A DNA stretch of 64,000 nucleotides from Acanthochlamys bracteata (lineage: Eukaryota; Streptophyta; Magnoliopsida; Pandanales; Velloziaceae). Position 1 is the first letter of the stretch, and the number at the start of each line of letters is the position of its first letter. The notes under the pieces were generated by a model. The model worked only from the letters and a program-made list of their open reading frames with translations, searched no databases and had not been told where the DNA came from. The translations under genes and the position numbers were made by a program. This document shows, in pieces, positions 1 to 13,100 of the stretch. The stretch is from positions 7,998,001 through 8,062,000 of the forward strand of contig CM034127.1 of NCBI GenBank assembly GCA_019914995.1. The letters run 5' to 3'.

Positions 1-2640
1 ATATGGAGCATCCCTGAAGCACTGATAACGGCTGAGTTGTCGACAGCGTTGCCTGGCAACGGTGGGTTTGTTCTCTGGGCTAACGCTGCCTTCGGCACGT
101 TCGCAGGATCGCTCATGGGTACGTGGAAATTCCTCAGTGCGGTTATCAATAACGCGTCGTACCCTGTCCTCTGTGTCGACTACCTTGCTCGTGTAATCCC
201 TTCTCTTCAAAACACCGGTGCACCTCGCAACACAACGATAGTCGCATTTGCTGTTAGTTTATCCTTCCTTAACTACACAGGTCTCAACATCGTCGGTTAC
301 ACAGCTATGCTGCTAGGAGTTATTTCTCTTTTACCGTTTGCCGTGTTATCTATTATTGCAATACCGAAAATACAACCAAGGAGATGGGTTATAGTGGGAA
401 GTGGACACAACGACTGGAGGCTTTACATCAACATCCTCTTCTGGAATTTGAACTTTTGGGATAACGTGAGCACAGTAGCTGGAGAGGTGGCGCAGCCGCA
501 ACGCACTTTCCCTCGGGCATTGCTTGCTGCCGTGGTCGTTATATGTGTTAGCTACATAGTGCCTCTGCTTGCCAGCATCGGGGCCCTTGCTATACCACAG
601 GATCAATGGGGCCAAGGCTTCTTTGCTGAAGCTGCAGGTAAGCACATAGAAACTTCTTCTTTGCTCACGTACCGTAACGTAGTTAGCTAATTATTGTTCA
701 GGGTCGCCCTTCAATCCCATGCATAGGCCCTATAGGGAGCGAGTGTTCTGTTTTCACTAGCTTTAAATTTAAAATCCAAATTCTGTTGGATGTTTTTAGT
801 ATATAGAAACTACTTAATGTTTGGACCCTCCATTAAAAAGCTAATGTATATATAGATAAATTTCTACAGAAACATACAAAACTAGATGGTGATGTGATGG
901 AGAAAGAAATATATATAGAGCATATAAAACTTAGCGTTCGATTAGATTTTAGTTTATTCTATCTCAAAGCATTTCAAAGCATGGATATAAAATTTAAAAT
1001 GCCAGAAAACAAAAGATTTAAAAGCTTTTGGAATTGACTCACAAGGACAAAAGACGGATTTAATTCTTTTACACCGATTATTATAAATTTTTTTAATATA
1101 ATTTTGGCGGTGGATGTATGAGAGATTATTGGAGGTCTTAATCGTTACACATTATTAATTAATTCCCGAAAATGAGATTAGTTTATCAAATGAGAATAAT
1201 TTCTTTAATTAGTATTTGATGGCGACATTAGTTTGTAAAGGATGTGTTGTCCACGTTGATTTTGGCCTTTGTAAGAACTTCTTCGCTCTGTATTTTCTTG
1301 GTTATTAATATCCATGATCTAAGTGTCGGCATTAATTAATAAACCTTTCTTTCTTAATTGGATGAATTGATGTCAAATCTTTCTTAATTCGAGATGATTG
1401 ATGCTAACAGAAACTGTTTTCAATTAAACAACTGATGTGCTAAACAAAATAGCATTCACGCAAGAGTTAACTTAGAATGTAAACAGAATGTCTTATCTAC
1501 TCCATGCCTACTGCAAATTCTTTGGTTTAATTGGGGCTGGAGGGAAAATGAAAGATAATAGAGAAACGAAATTCTTGAGACGTACTGTTACCTTGTAGTG
1601 ATCTCTTAGAAAGTTCGCAATTCCATCCCAAGTTAATTTTTCTATCGTTTTTTTTTGCTGACTGAAACGTATGAGTACAACTTTTTGGTGAAATTGTATC
1701 GAGTACTTTGATAGGAGTCATGACGTACACTTACTAGTTTTTCTTAAGCTCAAAAATAAGAAAATTGAATTTAGCTAGACAAGCTGCAGCCTCAATTGTA
1801 AAACTAAACATTCAAACAAAATCATGCATCTTTAGCTCCTTAACTAGCAAACAAATATCAATTTAGTTCTCTTGACACCTGGCTGTTAATTGCTTTTAAT
1901 TAGATTTGAGGCTTCAAAGAACCCCCAACTGCAGGTTTAATATTATTAGACATACTTACAAGGATCTTACTAGGTTTAACCTTGAATATCTAGGTTAAAT
2001 TCATTTTCCTGATAATTTTCTGGATGTTGTCTATTTATACTGGTCAAATTATTGATGTGCAGATATTATTGGAGGTAAGTGGCTTAAATACTGGATAGAA
2101 GTAGGTGCTGTACTTTCATCAATGGGAATGTATGAAGCGCAACTTAGTAGCGGCGCATACCAATTGCTTGGAATGGCTGACCTTGGCATTCTTCCTAAAT
2201 TTTTTGGTACTAGGTGCAAGTGGTTCAATACTCCTTGGCTTAGTATATTGCTGTCAAGCCTTATGACACTCGGCATCGCCTTTATGAGCCTCAATGACAT
2301 TATTTCATCTGCAAACTTTCTGTATAGTCTTGGAATGCTTCTTGAGTATTCTTCCTTCTTATGGTTACGGAAAAAGTTGCCAAATCTGAAAAGGCCATAC
2401 AAAGTTCCAGTGAAGTTGCCAAGTCTTATTTGTATGTGTTTAGGGCCGATTACAATTTTAGTCTATGTAATGGTCATTGCAACTTGGAAAGTGTGGGTTA
2501 TTAGTAGTGGGATGACAATATTTGGTATTATGATGTATTACTTATTGGAGATTTGCAAAGCCAAGAGCTATATGAAGTTCACTAATAAAGAAGATGCTCC
2601 CGAGGAGGAAGAAGATGATGGTACAACTGATATGGCTTGA
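1..2640 (+). CDS. Polyamine transporter (PUT/LAT type), copy 1, 5'-truncated by window edge
   Basis: A proton-coupled polyamine/amino-acid permease of the plant PUT (LAT) branch of the APC superfamily, an integral membrane protein. Exons are 1-637 and 2063-2640; the intron 638-2062 is GT-AG and phase 1. The frame is open from base 1, so the gene starts before the window; by comparison with copy 2 about 119 N-terminal residues are missing. Visible landmarks are [12 protein letters not shown], the hydrophobic helices around [10 protein letters not shown], the block FWNLNFWDN followed by [12 protein letters not shown], then [19 protein letters not shown] in exon 2. It ends in an acidic tail (EEEEDD). 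Copy 2 lies in tandem on the same strand with the intron at the same codon and roughly three quarters identical residues by eye, so this is a local duplication. No frameshift or stop is seen, and the copy looks functional. The family is clear; the exact substrate is inferred. Confidence 0.9.
638..2062 (+). other. Single intron of PUT copy 1
   Basis: A GT-AG intron of 1425 bp at phase 1 (donor GCAG|GTAAGC, acceptor GTGCAG|AT). AT-rich, with no open frame resembling a protein and no repeat I could define. It sits at the same codon as the intron of copy 2. Confidence 0.85.
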
Positions 2641-3881
2641 AGGCAAGTGATCTAATAATTCGACCGTGAGGGTAAATGTTTATATCAAATTTGATCAAGG
2701 AATATTATATGTTAATGTCTATATCATAAACTAAATATTTTTCTACCTTATATGTACTTTTCTATATATGTGTGTTGTTTCTATGAAAGAATTGTTACTC
2801 TCACGATGGGACTGAGAGTGATTTTTGTAGTGTTTATAAAAGTTTCTGAATTAGTTTAATAAATTCATCTATGAGTTGGGTTGAGCTAGTTCGGGTAGGG
2901 GCTTATGTCAATTGCACGGAGCACATTTTTTTCGCAAGATTCAAAGGTCAATACACTTTTTATATTTAAGTTTATCTCGAATTCGTCGAACTCACCTCTA
3001 ATTCACTTTTTAGTGAACTCATTTTAATTCGTTTGTTACCGAATTAAGCTCAATCAAACTTAATTTTACGAAACTCATATTTACAAAATAAAATGCATCC
3101 TGAGCCCGAAAGCATCATCTTGCACGAGTATGGTCACTAGCGCTTGTGGCACATTTTGACTAGATAAAGGATACATACAGAAAAAAGAATTCTTTAGAGG
3201 TGTGGTATTGTCTTTCTGCAGAAGACAATGCAGTTATTGTCTAATTTTTCAAAGAGTTTTGCTAGGCAGTCCGTCGCTTGTGCAGACTTCAAAGAATTCT
3301 CTACTGGACTATGTTTTGGAGAGAACTCGCCTGTAACTCGCTATACATTGTTTAATGTTGAGTGTAAGTTCAACCTTTAATGGCATGCCCTTTGCTTGAA
3401 AGTGTAGTTCTAGACAGTGAATTTCAAAAAATAAGTTACTTAATAAATGATCGGTAAACATGAGTTTATATTTACTATTTATTTTTTAAAGTGAAAATTT
3501 TAATTTAAAATATTATTGTTGCAAGTGGAGTTTAAAAGTAAATTTATTTTTCATTAAAGTGAGTTGAAAATTTTTGCTCAAAAAAACAAATTTAAAGTAT
3601 TGATAAATATGCCCTAATGAAAACAATACGGTCATATCTTAAGAAGACTTGCTTCTAACCCTCTGCACACCGTGTTACCAGTGGAGACAAGTCTGGTAGC
3701 TTTAACTAAAAAGAGAAACCTGGATTCGAAGATCAACTTAAACATTTGATCATCTACCGACTTCAACAGTGTATCCTATGCATAATGCTGGCATTTGGTG
3801 AAAATAAAGAGAATGTTCTAATAGCTATTTTGACACATTTCTAACTTTTTTGTTTTTTGGTTCAAGTTACTCATGATCTTG
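2641..3881. other. Spacer downstream of PUT copy 1
   Basis: AT-rich 3' flank of PUT copy 1, presumably holding its 3' UTR. No coding frame, tRNA or defined repeat is recognised up to the solo LTR target site at 3882. Confidence 0.5.
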
Positions 3882-3886
3882 TTCAT

Positions 3887-6558
3887 TGTAACCCCCCATA
3901 CCTTGCACGTGGGCTAAGCCCCACTAAAACCAATTAATAATAATAACACTTACCTTTATTTTCCTTTTTCTAACCACTCCTCTTATTTTCTTTTCTCCTG
4001 ACGCGGCAGACTAGTCTCGTCCCCCACCGAGCCTCTCTTTCGTCCGACATCAAATTTTCTTCTCCGGCAGCAAAAGCATCTCCTTCACCTGCAAATTTTC
4101 AATCTTCTTCTCCTCATCCCTCGCCGCTGTATTTTTCTCCAACTTCACCGCACGGGGTGAAATCAAGGATTTTGCCGGACCTTTTCCGCCGGTCGTCCGA
4201 CTGCGATAAGCAACAAAAATTCATCCCATTATCTCAATAATGCTATCTTCTTGTAATTGAGCCGAATTTTAGCTTGTAAATGTGAATCGCACCGCCGGAC
4301 TGACGACATCGTTTTGAACGATTTGTGGCCGCCGGCTTGTAATTAGCAACTTGTAATATTTTTTTTCTAACTATGTGATAATTATTTACGGTCGCAGCTG
4401 TTTGAATTTTCTTCCGGCCGAAATTCTCTCCGGTCAGCACTATTCATGCCGAAATCTAGCAGTCAAGTGGGCTCCATTGGCAGGTGAGTTGAATTACGTG
4501 TTAGTGTGCATTAACGCAACTACGTTGATGGATAATTAATTAGTTTTAGCTTAGGTGATTGCTAGGTTGAAGAATCGGTGATTTTCAGTGGTTCAAAGCT
4601 AATTTGGAAATCAATCGTCTCATTTTAATCGGTAAGCTTTCTAATCTTGCTATCGTTAGTAGATTTAAGTAGTGGATAGGATTAAGTGATTCATTATTTG
4701 GATGAAATCCTACTATGAGATTTCGCCATTTCGGCGACGTGCTTATAATGGATTATGATAAATATTATGATTGTTAGATTAGTTCCGTTTAACGCAATTA
4801 AGTAATAGATGTGCCATGTGTGTGTTATAACTTTTCGTTGAGGAAACGTGGGCCCAGAGATTTGACTTAGAGTAATCAGTGGACTAATTGATCACGGAAA
4901 AATAGGTAAGAGTTACCGTGCCTTTTTTTCTTAGCTTGCGTTAGGCTGCTGGCACAAGTAACATCCACTTAGAACTTCGGCATTTTTCGCCACTTTCTTT
5001 ATATTGAATAAATTATTCCTCATGCTAGATAATGACTACATGTGTGGAGCATGTTCGTAGAAATTCTGTATGAACTAATCTAGTAGCATGTGGTAACTAA
5101 AGGTCCTACCGTTTGATTATGTTTATAAAAAACATTAATGGTTATATATGTTATATAAGTTCTTACATGTAATGCCTAGTATGCTTAGAGCATGGTTAAT
5201 GTTAACTATAATGATAGCAAGCATGGTAACTCTGCACAAATCGAGAATGACTATTATTTATGTTACATGACCATTATTTTTGAGTATTGATAAACGAACC
5301 ATGAAACCATATATATATATATGCATAGAGACATGATTTATATTGAACTATAATGACATGAGTTTGCATGTCATAATGTATAAACACTCGCGCTGCACGA
5401 GGGCAGGCGAGTTAGAGGCTGAGATCAGGACCCCAGTGAGTGTGGGGCGGGCACCCACCTATGGCCATAGTGTGTTAGGTCCATGCGCGTGCGGGTAATA
5501 CCACGACCCATTTGATTCGATCATCCGGATGGTTGTACCTCGCCGAGGCAGGAGTAGCCTGGTTTGTAGGTTGAGCTGGAGACTGGTTCTCGCTCTATAT
5601 TATATATTTATCTTCCTCATTCCCTGATTAGTGTTACATCATGGATATAGATAAATAAACATGCATGGTATCATATTAGTCATGTTTTGATAATGCACGA
5701 TGCATGTATGAATGTATAATGGTATTATAGCGTGTATAGTGAACTTTATGTATTTAGGGTGCCACAGTGAAAGAAATATAAACTATGTTGTTGTTCTTAT
5801 AATACATGGCATCTAATGAATATTATTGCATAGTAATATAGCGTGATATTTTTTGGATTGCATTAGTTGCATGCCAAAGTTCTCCGTATATGTTCTTATT
5901 GGAAATTAGGTTGGTATGGGACGACATAGGACCCAATAGAGTTTGTTCTGATATATTCGTTGCATCTGTTGCATGTAGCGGATAGGATTGAAACAATTAG
6001 GTAATGCATTACAAGCTCTAAATGGTGCATTCTGTTATTTCACCTCACTGAGTCTGGGTTCATCCCTTTTTCTTTCTTTGGCCTCTCCCAGATATTAGCG
6101 GGAGCCGACAGGATACAGCATTGAGTATTGATATAGCACGTCGACGGTAGATCGTGTACTTATAGTTCATTTTATCATATAGACGGCTCTGTTATCTTCT
6201 AAAGGTATGTATTACTCTTATATATATTTTTGATTTGGTGTTTGATTTGTAAATTAATATTTTTGGGTATGTAATAAGTGTCGGTGGCTACCGGTAGCCC
6301 ATATATATTTTTTTGGCTGATTTTGGTATTTATATTATTTTGTTTATTTTGTTTTGTTTTGTCGTTATCAAGTTATTTATTATGGTACAGATTTTCACTT
6401 GAAATTATAGGGAAGATTTTGCCAAAATTTTATTTATTTAGAGATATTTGGTGAACCGTTTATGATACTTTGGGTCAGGCTTATTGGAATGGATCTAGTT
6501 TGGATGTTATTCAAATAGGTCTAGCTTAGGCCGGTCGCGGCCGGATTGGGTCGTGACA
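3887..6558. mobile_element. Solo LTR of an LTR retrotransposon (about 2.67 kb)
   Basis: The segment starts TGTAACCCCCC and ends GGGTCGTGACA, giving the TG...CA ends of an LTR. It is flanked by an identical 5-bp direct repeat, TTCAT, at 3882-3886 and 6559-6563, which is the target-site duplication. No gag, pol, primer-binding site or polypurine tract was found inside, so this is one LTR left by recombination between two LTRs. The long LTR and the TGTAAC start are reminiscent of Ty3/gypsy families, but the superfamily is inferred. It lies between the two tandem PUT copies. Orientation is not certain. Confidence 0.8.
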
Positions 6559-6563
6559 TTCAT

Positions 6564-9500
6564 ATATGAGATGCTGGGTGTATATTTGTTTTCATCATCA
6601 TGTTTATTAGAGAATTTTTCATTTTGAGGAATATAAGGATTTTTCAAAAAATTGCTAGTTAATTTGATAAGGAGTTTAAAATGAGATATGCATATTGAAA
6701 TATTATTTGAGGTTTTCGGTTAAATGAGAATAACTCCACCAATTAAACCACCATTACAAAAATTAAATGATAAAATAAGCAAATTGCATAAGATATGGTT
6801 TAGCACCTTGACATATATCCTACTGTTATGCCATCCATCTAGCTACTTCCTCAGGAACAAAATTCTCCTAATCCTTTGCAATTGCCTCTAAATTCAGGGA
6901 CTCTGATGTAGCTATAATTTCATGAAATGTACACTGACAATTAAGTTCCTAACAAGAAATATGAACAAAAACAGAAAAACCTAATTGACGTCAATCGTAA
7001 AATCTTTGCATCTCTTCTAATTCTACATCTTACCCAAAAAGCTTGACACCGAAGTGCAACTATTATAGCAAAACACAAACGCGTTATAGAAATATGAAGA
7101 AGTAGCTGAAGTTGTTATTGACAGACACAAGACTCCTATAATTTTCAGTAGTATGAAACTAATGTATAATTGACGAAAAGATACAAAAATCACTCTGAAA
7201 TTAAAATACACGTATTATAAACCATTTGATGTATATATATTTTCTGAAACCCAAGTTTTCGACTCTTAAGAATTTGGTAAGTAAGTAATAAATAAGAGAG
7301 AGTAAGCTTTTTAAGAGCTAAAGGGAAAGTACTCTTGACAATGTTGCCTGGTGGATAACTTCAAAGAAGTTTAATCAAAATACAGGGAAGTCTCAAAATA
7401 GAGGAAAAATTATTCTGTTTTTGATCTATAACTCTGCCCGTCAGCAACAACATCTCCACCAACCGAATCAATTCATGACGCAACTTTTCGGAACGTTTGA
7501 GAGTACTTAAATAAGATGTTTTTTCTAAAAAAATTATTTCAAAATTTTTTGAAAAATAAATTTGATTTTTTTATTTGAAAGTTAAAACATATACATGTAA
7601 AGTTATTACAATGTATTCCAAAATTTTAAAAAATCATTTAAACATAATTAGAAGATTATTAAAAAATAAAAATAAAAATAATAATTTTAATAAGTAGTGA
7701 TAAGCATTATTGACACCTAATCATGTTTCAGATAAGAAATTAGAAAGAAAATAGTAGAAAGTAATCAAGCTGAGTGAAGAAAGAAAGTAAGAAACTGTAA
7801 TAGATATTACGAATTACATATTTAGAAATATTTTTCAAATTTATTACATCTAATTATTACTAAAGAGAAAAAAACACGTCAAATTTATTGGATCTTGTGA
7901 GCCACCGTTGTTGAGTCCTAAAATGATGAACTCTGGCCCCCAAAAGTTTAGATATTTTGGTGATTTGATGATCTGCCTCTAGAAAACTTCTAAATGGAAA
8001 TGATATAGGGCGTGGCGTATTTATTTACCACTTTAAATTTATTTTTTAAAAATTTATTTTAATATCAAATTATATAAAATTTTAATTTTATTAATTATTT
8101 TAAAATTTAAATTTAATTTTTGAAATTATTTTTAAAAAATAATTTCAACTCAAAATAAACACACCTATAGTGATTCTAATAAGTGGGGTTGAAAGTTATG
8201 GTCATTTGATAAAAGCTGATCAAATCTTCTATCGAGAGGCTATTTTAATTTATAAAAATTAAGATTTTCAAAATTAAATTTGAATAAATTAAATTCCACA
8301 GAAAATAAATTAAAAAATAAAATAACGTATTTAAAGTCTGATGGAAAAAAAATTTAATGTTATATTTCAAGCAAAAGCACAAGATTCGTCTTTGGAGAAC
8401 GTGTTTGGGTTGTCCGGATTATGGTTCCAAAATATAATTAAAAGATGGTTTCACAAAAAACTTTTATCTTGAACAAGCACGTTTCACGGTTATGCATCTT
8501 TATCATATAAACATTTTTTGGATATACAGAACAAAAAAATCACCCTAACTCTTTCATCAACTAATTAAGCGTCTAAACCGCAAAAAATACTGAAGGAAGG
8601 ATTCCTTTTCCCAAAAAAAAAAAAGAGTTTAGAATTTCTTTAGTCTTAATAGTTGATGGCTTTATATTGATTTTCTTTATGTGATAAGTATTTGCTTCTC
8701 TTTTTCTGGATTTATTTACAATTATGTAATTTTATTTTCCACTTTCTAGAAAACACATACCTTGCAATACTATGAAAACAAACTCTAGTTTTCAAACTAT
8801 TTCGATAACATAAGTATAAACTACAACTAACACATTTTAATTTAAGAACTCTTATAAAAATATTTTTATTTACAATCTATATTACTTTAAAGTGCGGCAT
8901 CAATCCGTTTGCAGTGAAATTTTGGGAATTCCAAAATACCCTTATTTAGATCTACGTTAAACGTTATTTACTAATTTCAAATTATTAATCTTCTAAGTTT
9001 TTAATAATTTACAAATTAAAATTACTGAAATTATTCTTCTTAAATAATACTTATTTATGGATCAGATTCGTAAACTTTTTTTTTTACATTTTGGTTTTTT
9101 TCCTCGCTCGGTGATTTATATATCAATCATCATTAAATTGTTCTTAATTTGAAATAACTAAAAAAGCAGTTCTAAGAGAATACGCACGTCACCACCGAGG
9201 TCTCTCAGAGTGCTAGCTTTAGAAGTGAATTTTTTAAAAATAAATTGTTAAAAATAATATTTTTTTATTAAAAAATAAGTCAAAAAATTATTTTGAAGTA
9301 AAAAAAAAAAGTAAATTATATGCAAAAAAATAAACTCTAAGTCAGCGTTTGGGATTTGCTTAAAGAGGCGTTTGGTATTAATTTTTTTCGAAAGTAGCAA
9401 GATCTTTTAATAGAATATTTAGAAAATATTATTTATCTTATATTTTTAAATATATTTTTTATAAATATTTAGAAAATTTATTTAAAAATTTTAAAGTATA

Positions 9501-9985
9501 AAAAAATTATACATATTGAAATTTTTATTGCTTATTTTAAATATTTTTTAAAATAAAAAAAATAAAACTAATTTTAAAAAAATATAAAATATTTTTTATT
9601 TTAAAAAATTTTATTTTAAAAACACTCATAAATGTCTTCTATAGTAGCGTTTGAAAAGCTTCCATATTTTCATAATTTTATATAATATTTTATAAAATTT
9701 ATTTTAAAATTTAAAATAAAAATTTTTATTTAATAAATTTTTTATTATTTATTATAATATTTTTTTAGATAAAAAAATATAATTTATTTTTGAAAATAAA
9801 AAAAAATACTTTACTTTTCAAATCAAAATTTTTTATAAGTACATTTAGACGCACTCTTATTAGTCCTACCAAAATATTGCAGTTTTAGCCGGTGTATCCC
9901 AAACACATCTCAGACGTCAAAGAAGCGCGCCGTTGATGAACCCAGGCAATCACAAAAAGAAACATAAGAAAAAAACAAAAACACT
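6564..9985. other. AT-rich spacer upstream of PUT copy 2
   Basis: Strongly AT-rich, with A/T homopolymer stretches and short palindromic segments. About 8005-8170 begins GGGCGTGGCG and ends in ACACACCTA, and about 9360-9860 is nearly pure A+T; both resemble decayed short inverted-repeat elements. No coding sequence is recognised. The last few hundred bases should hold the promoter and 5' UTR of PUT copy 2, but no clear TATA box could be singled out in such AT-rich DNA. Confidence 0.45.
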
Positions 9986-10108
9986 ATGAAAAGTCCCCCA
10001 CCAACCATTTTTTCCATTAACCATTCACCAGGAACAACTGCCGAGAAGATCGACAGCATACGCGATCAGAAGTCAACTCTTCTCCTCACTTCAACCTACC
10101 ACGCAACA

Positions 10109-13100
10109 ATGTCCCAAGAGATTCAACTCCAAACTTCCAACACCAATACAAACATCTCCTCTTCCCGTTCCAAGTCACCCGCAGCCGGAGCACCGAAATC
10201 CTCCGCCGGTTCTCCTGTGACTTCCATGGGAGTTATTTCTTCAACTGCTGATCCATCTCAAGAATCCATCCTCCCAAATTCCAAATTCCACAACAGCAGA
10301 AACAACCACAAGAAGAAGAACAACAGAAAGAGCGACAAGCTAACTCTCATCCCTCTTATCTTTCTTATATACTTTGAAGTCTCCGGCGGTCCTTACGGCG
10401 CTGAACCTGCTGTAGAAGCTGCTGGTCCTCTTCTTGCTTTGCTTGGATTTCTAATCTTTCCTTTTATATGGAGTGTTCCGGAAGCGCTTATAACCGCTGA
10501 ACTAGCAACGGCGTTGCCAGGAAATGGAGGATTTGTTCTTTGGGCTGATAGGGCATTCGGTCCGCTCGCCGGATCGCTGATGGGAACATGGAAGTTCCTT
10601 AGTGGAGTTATTAACAACGCTGCTTACCCTGTGCTTTGTGCTGATTACCTCGGTAGAGCAATCCCTGCACTTAAAAACTCCGGCGGACCACGTGATGCTT
10701 CAATCATTGGATTCACTGTTGGGTTATCTTTTCTGAACTACACAGGTCTCACCATTGTGGGTTATGCCGCTATGGTGCTTGGAATTGTTTCTTTGTTACC
10801 CTTTATTCTTTTGTCTTTGATTGCAATACCCAAGATTCGACCGAAGAGATGGGGGACGGTGAATGGAGAACACAAGGACTGGAGGCTTTACTTCAATACA
10901 CTTTTTTGGAACTTGAATTTCTGGGACAATGCAAGCACAATGGCCGGTGAAGTGGCACAGCCACAGCGAACGTTTCCCAAGGCACTCCTCACGGCCGTGC
11001 TGATGACTTGTATCGGTTATCTAGTTCCGCTGCTTGCTGGAACCGGCGCGCTCGCTGTCGCACAGGACCAGTGGGGAGACGGATTCTTTGCTGACGCTGC
11101 AGGTAATCCACTTTTTGTTTATTTCTGTGCTCACAATTTTTTGTGTTATTTTAAAAGATCCTTGTTTTTGCTCATTTCTTTATATCTGAATTTTTTCTTC
11201 ATTTAAAATTTCTTTGAATTTTTGCTTGGATCAAAGATTTTTCAGTTCTATGATGTCAGAAGATTGAGGGGGTTCCTCCTTTTCTTATCTTCTTTAGGTG
11301 GCCTGCTGCATCTTAATTGCTCAACTTTGTTCTCTTATTTCAAAATTTGTGTTCTTGGCTTAACAAGTCTCAGTAGGAGGTTGCCAATTTCGTGTGATAC
11401 TTTGCTGTAGATAGGGGTGTCATACATTTGGTTTGCCTTTGTCTTAGAAATAAAGTCGCTCTCTTTCATTTCTTCTTTTCTGAGCAGAAACTTTTGTCTT
11501 AATTATATGGCCATGATCAACTTGATAATTTCCAAATTCAGTTGCTTTCCAAAACCCAAAGATTTTGTTAGACTGCCTTGCACACATTTCCAATTAGAAA
11601 CAAAATGTATATGGCTGTCATGGAATCTTTTGAATTCTTTAATTCTAATTGTGTTTCTCGTGGATGAGTAATAATCTCTGCAGAAGATAGTGTGCATTAT
11701 TGGAGTGGTCTCACTGCTGGGCCATAAGTTGGACTTTTGCATTTTAGAATGACTCTGACACCAACTTAGTCATGGTTTAGTCATGTTGTGTTTCAAACAA
11801 AGAGTGACTCTAAGGTCACCTATAACTCACTCCTGCTATGGAAATTCAGACCATGCTGTCCCACCATGATGCTTGGACCAGATCAACCAGGCTTTGTATT
11901 TTAGTTCCTGTACAGAGAAATTTCTACGGGTAGCCTTCCTTTCTACTAACCACTATCTAGCTATATGCTTTCGGTTGCAATAGAATTGCCCTTGAAAGTA
12001 GTTCTTTTCGGTTGTTGTACACCCGAAGGTGTAAGTTAGTAGATAGGAAAATAGTCCTTTCTGGGTCCGTATGGTTTGCTAGACAGGAAAAACACTTCTT
12101 TAAAAGTTTAATAGAGTTAAGGGGTTAACTCTCCACTTTCACTTCAAAAGTTAACTCCTCTTGGGATCTCTTGATGAAACAAAACAGAGGAAGTTAGCAT
12201 CATTAACTAAATAAAAGAAAAAAGTTTATCTCAAACCTTCACCACTTAATATAGAGTTATTTAGAGTAGTTGGTGTTAGAAACTCTACTTTTTCTTTAAT
12301 TACCATATGTGTATTTTTTATTTTCTTTTATACTGTTGAAAACACATTAAAAAATAGTGTCATAATTCTGAATGTTAATATTTTAATGTTAGGGTTGGAC
12401 GCACTTGTTGGCTAACTACTTGGCCTCCCTCATCCAGGGACAGATCCAGAAATTTTTTCAGAATATTAACCTTTGACAAAGTCTATAAAATTAATATCTA
12501 TAAAAATTTAGATAATATTTTAAAATTTTTAGTAACTTTAATTTTTTTTTAATACCTCTAAAGATTTAAATAAAATTTCAACAAAACCCCTCTAAATTTA
12601 ACAAGAAACTCCTTCAAAATTTCCAAATAACCTTCTAAATATATGCAATTGTAAATTTTACAAAAAATCCTCCCAATTTTACAAAAAAACCCTAAAATCT
12701 GAAATTGCAATGATTATAATGATCTTACGATTAAATCCCGATCTTAATGCAATCTTACTAAAAGTCCAATTTTTCATGAAATAGTTTCACTCAATTGATG
12801 TAAAATTGTAAAATTATAAGAGTTTATGATTTGATTAGGATATTGATAACCATGATTGAGATATCGCGTGCCTTACGGGGCACACTCTAACAAATCCATA
12901 CTCATTTTTCACTATACTTGGGCTCTTGTACAGCGCGTCGCTAGTAGGGTACATCCCAACGAAATGATTGAATGGATTCATGTCATTAAAATTGACAAAT
13001 TTTACGCTAGCTATCAATTTACCGCAGCCCTTCTCCTCTATCCGGTCTTGGTCCCTGCTATGAAAAACATAGATGTTAATAACATTTTAACAAAATTTGC

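Noticed and set aside
9986..10108. Upstream in-frame ATG as the PUT copy 2 start
   Set aside because: It adds 41 residues with no family resemblance, probably 5' UTR; not excluded.
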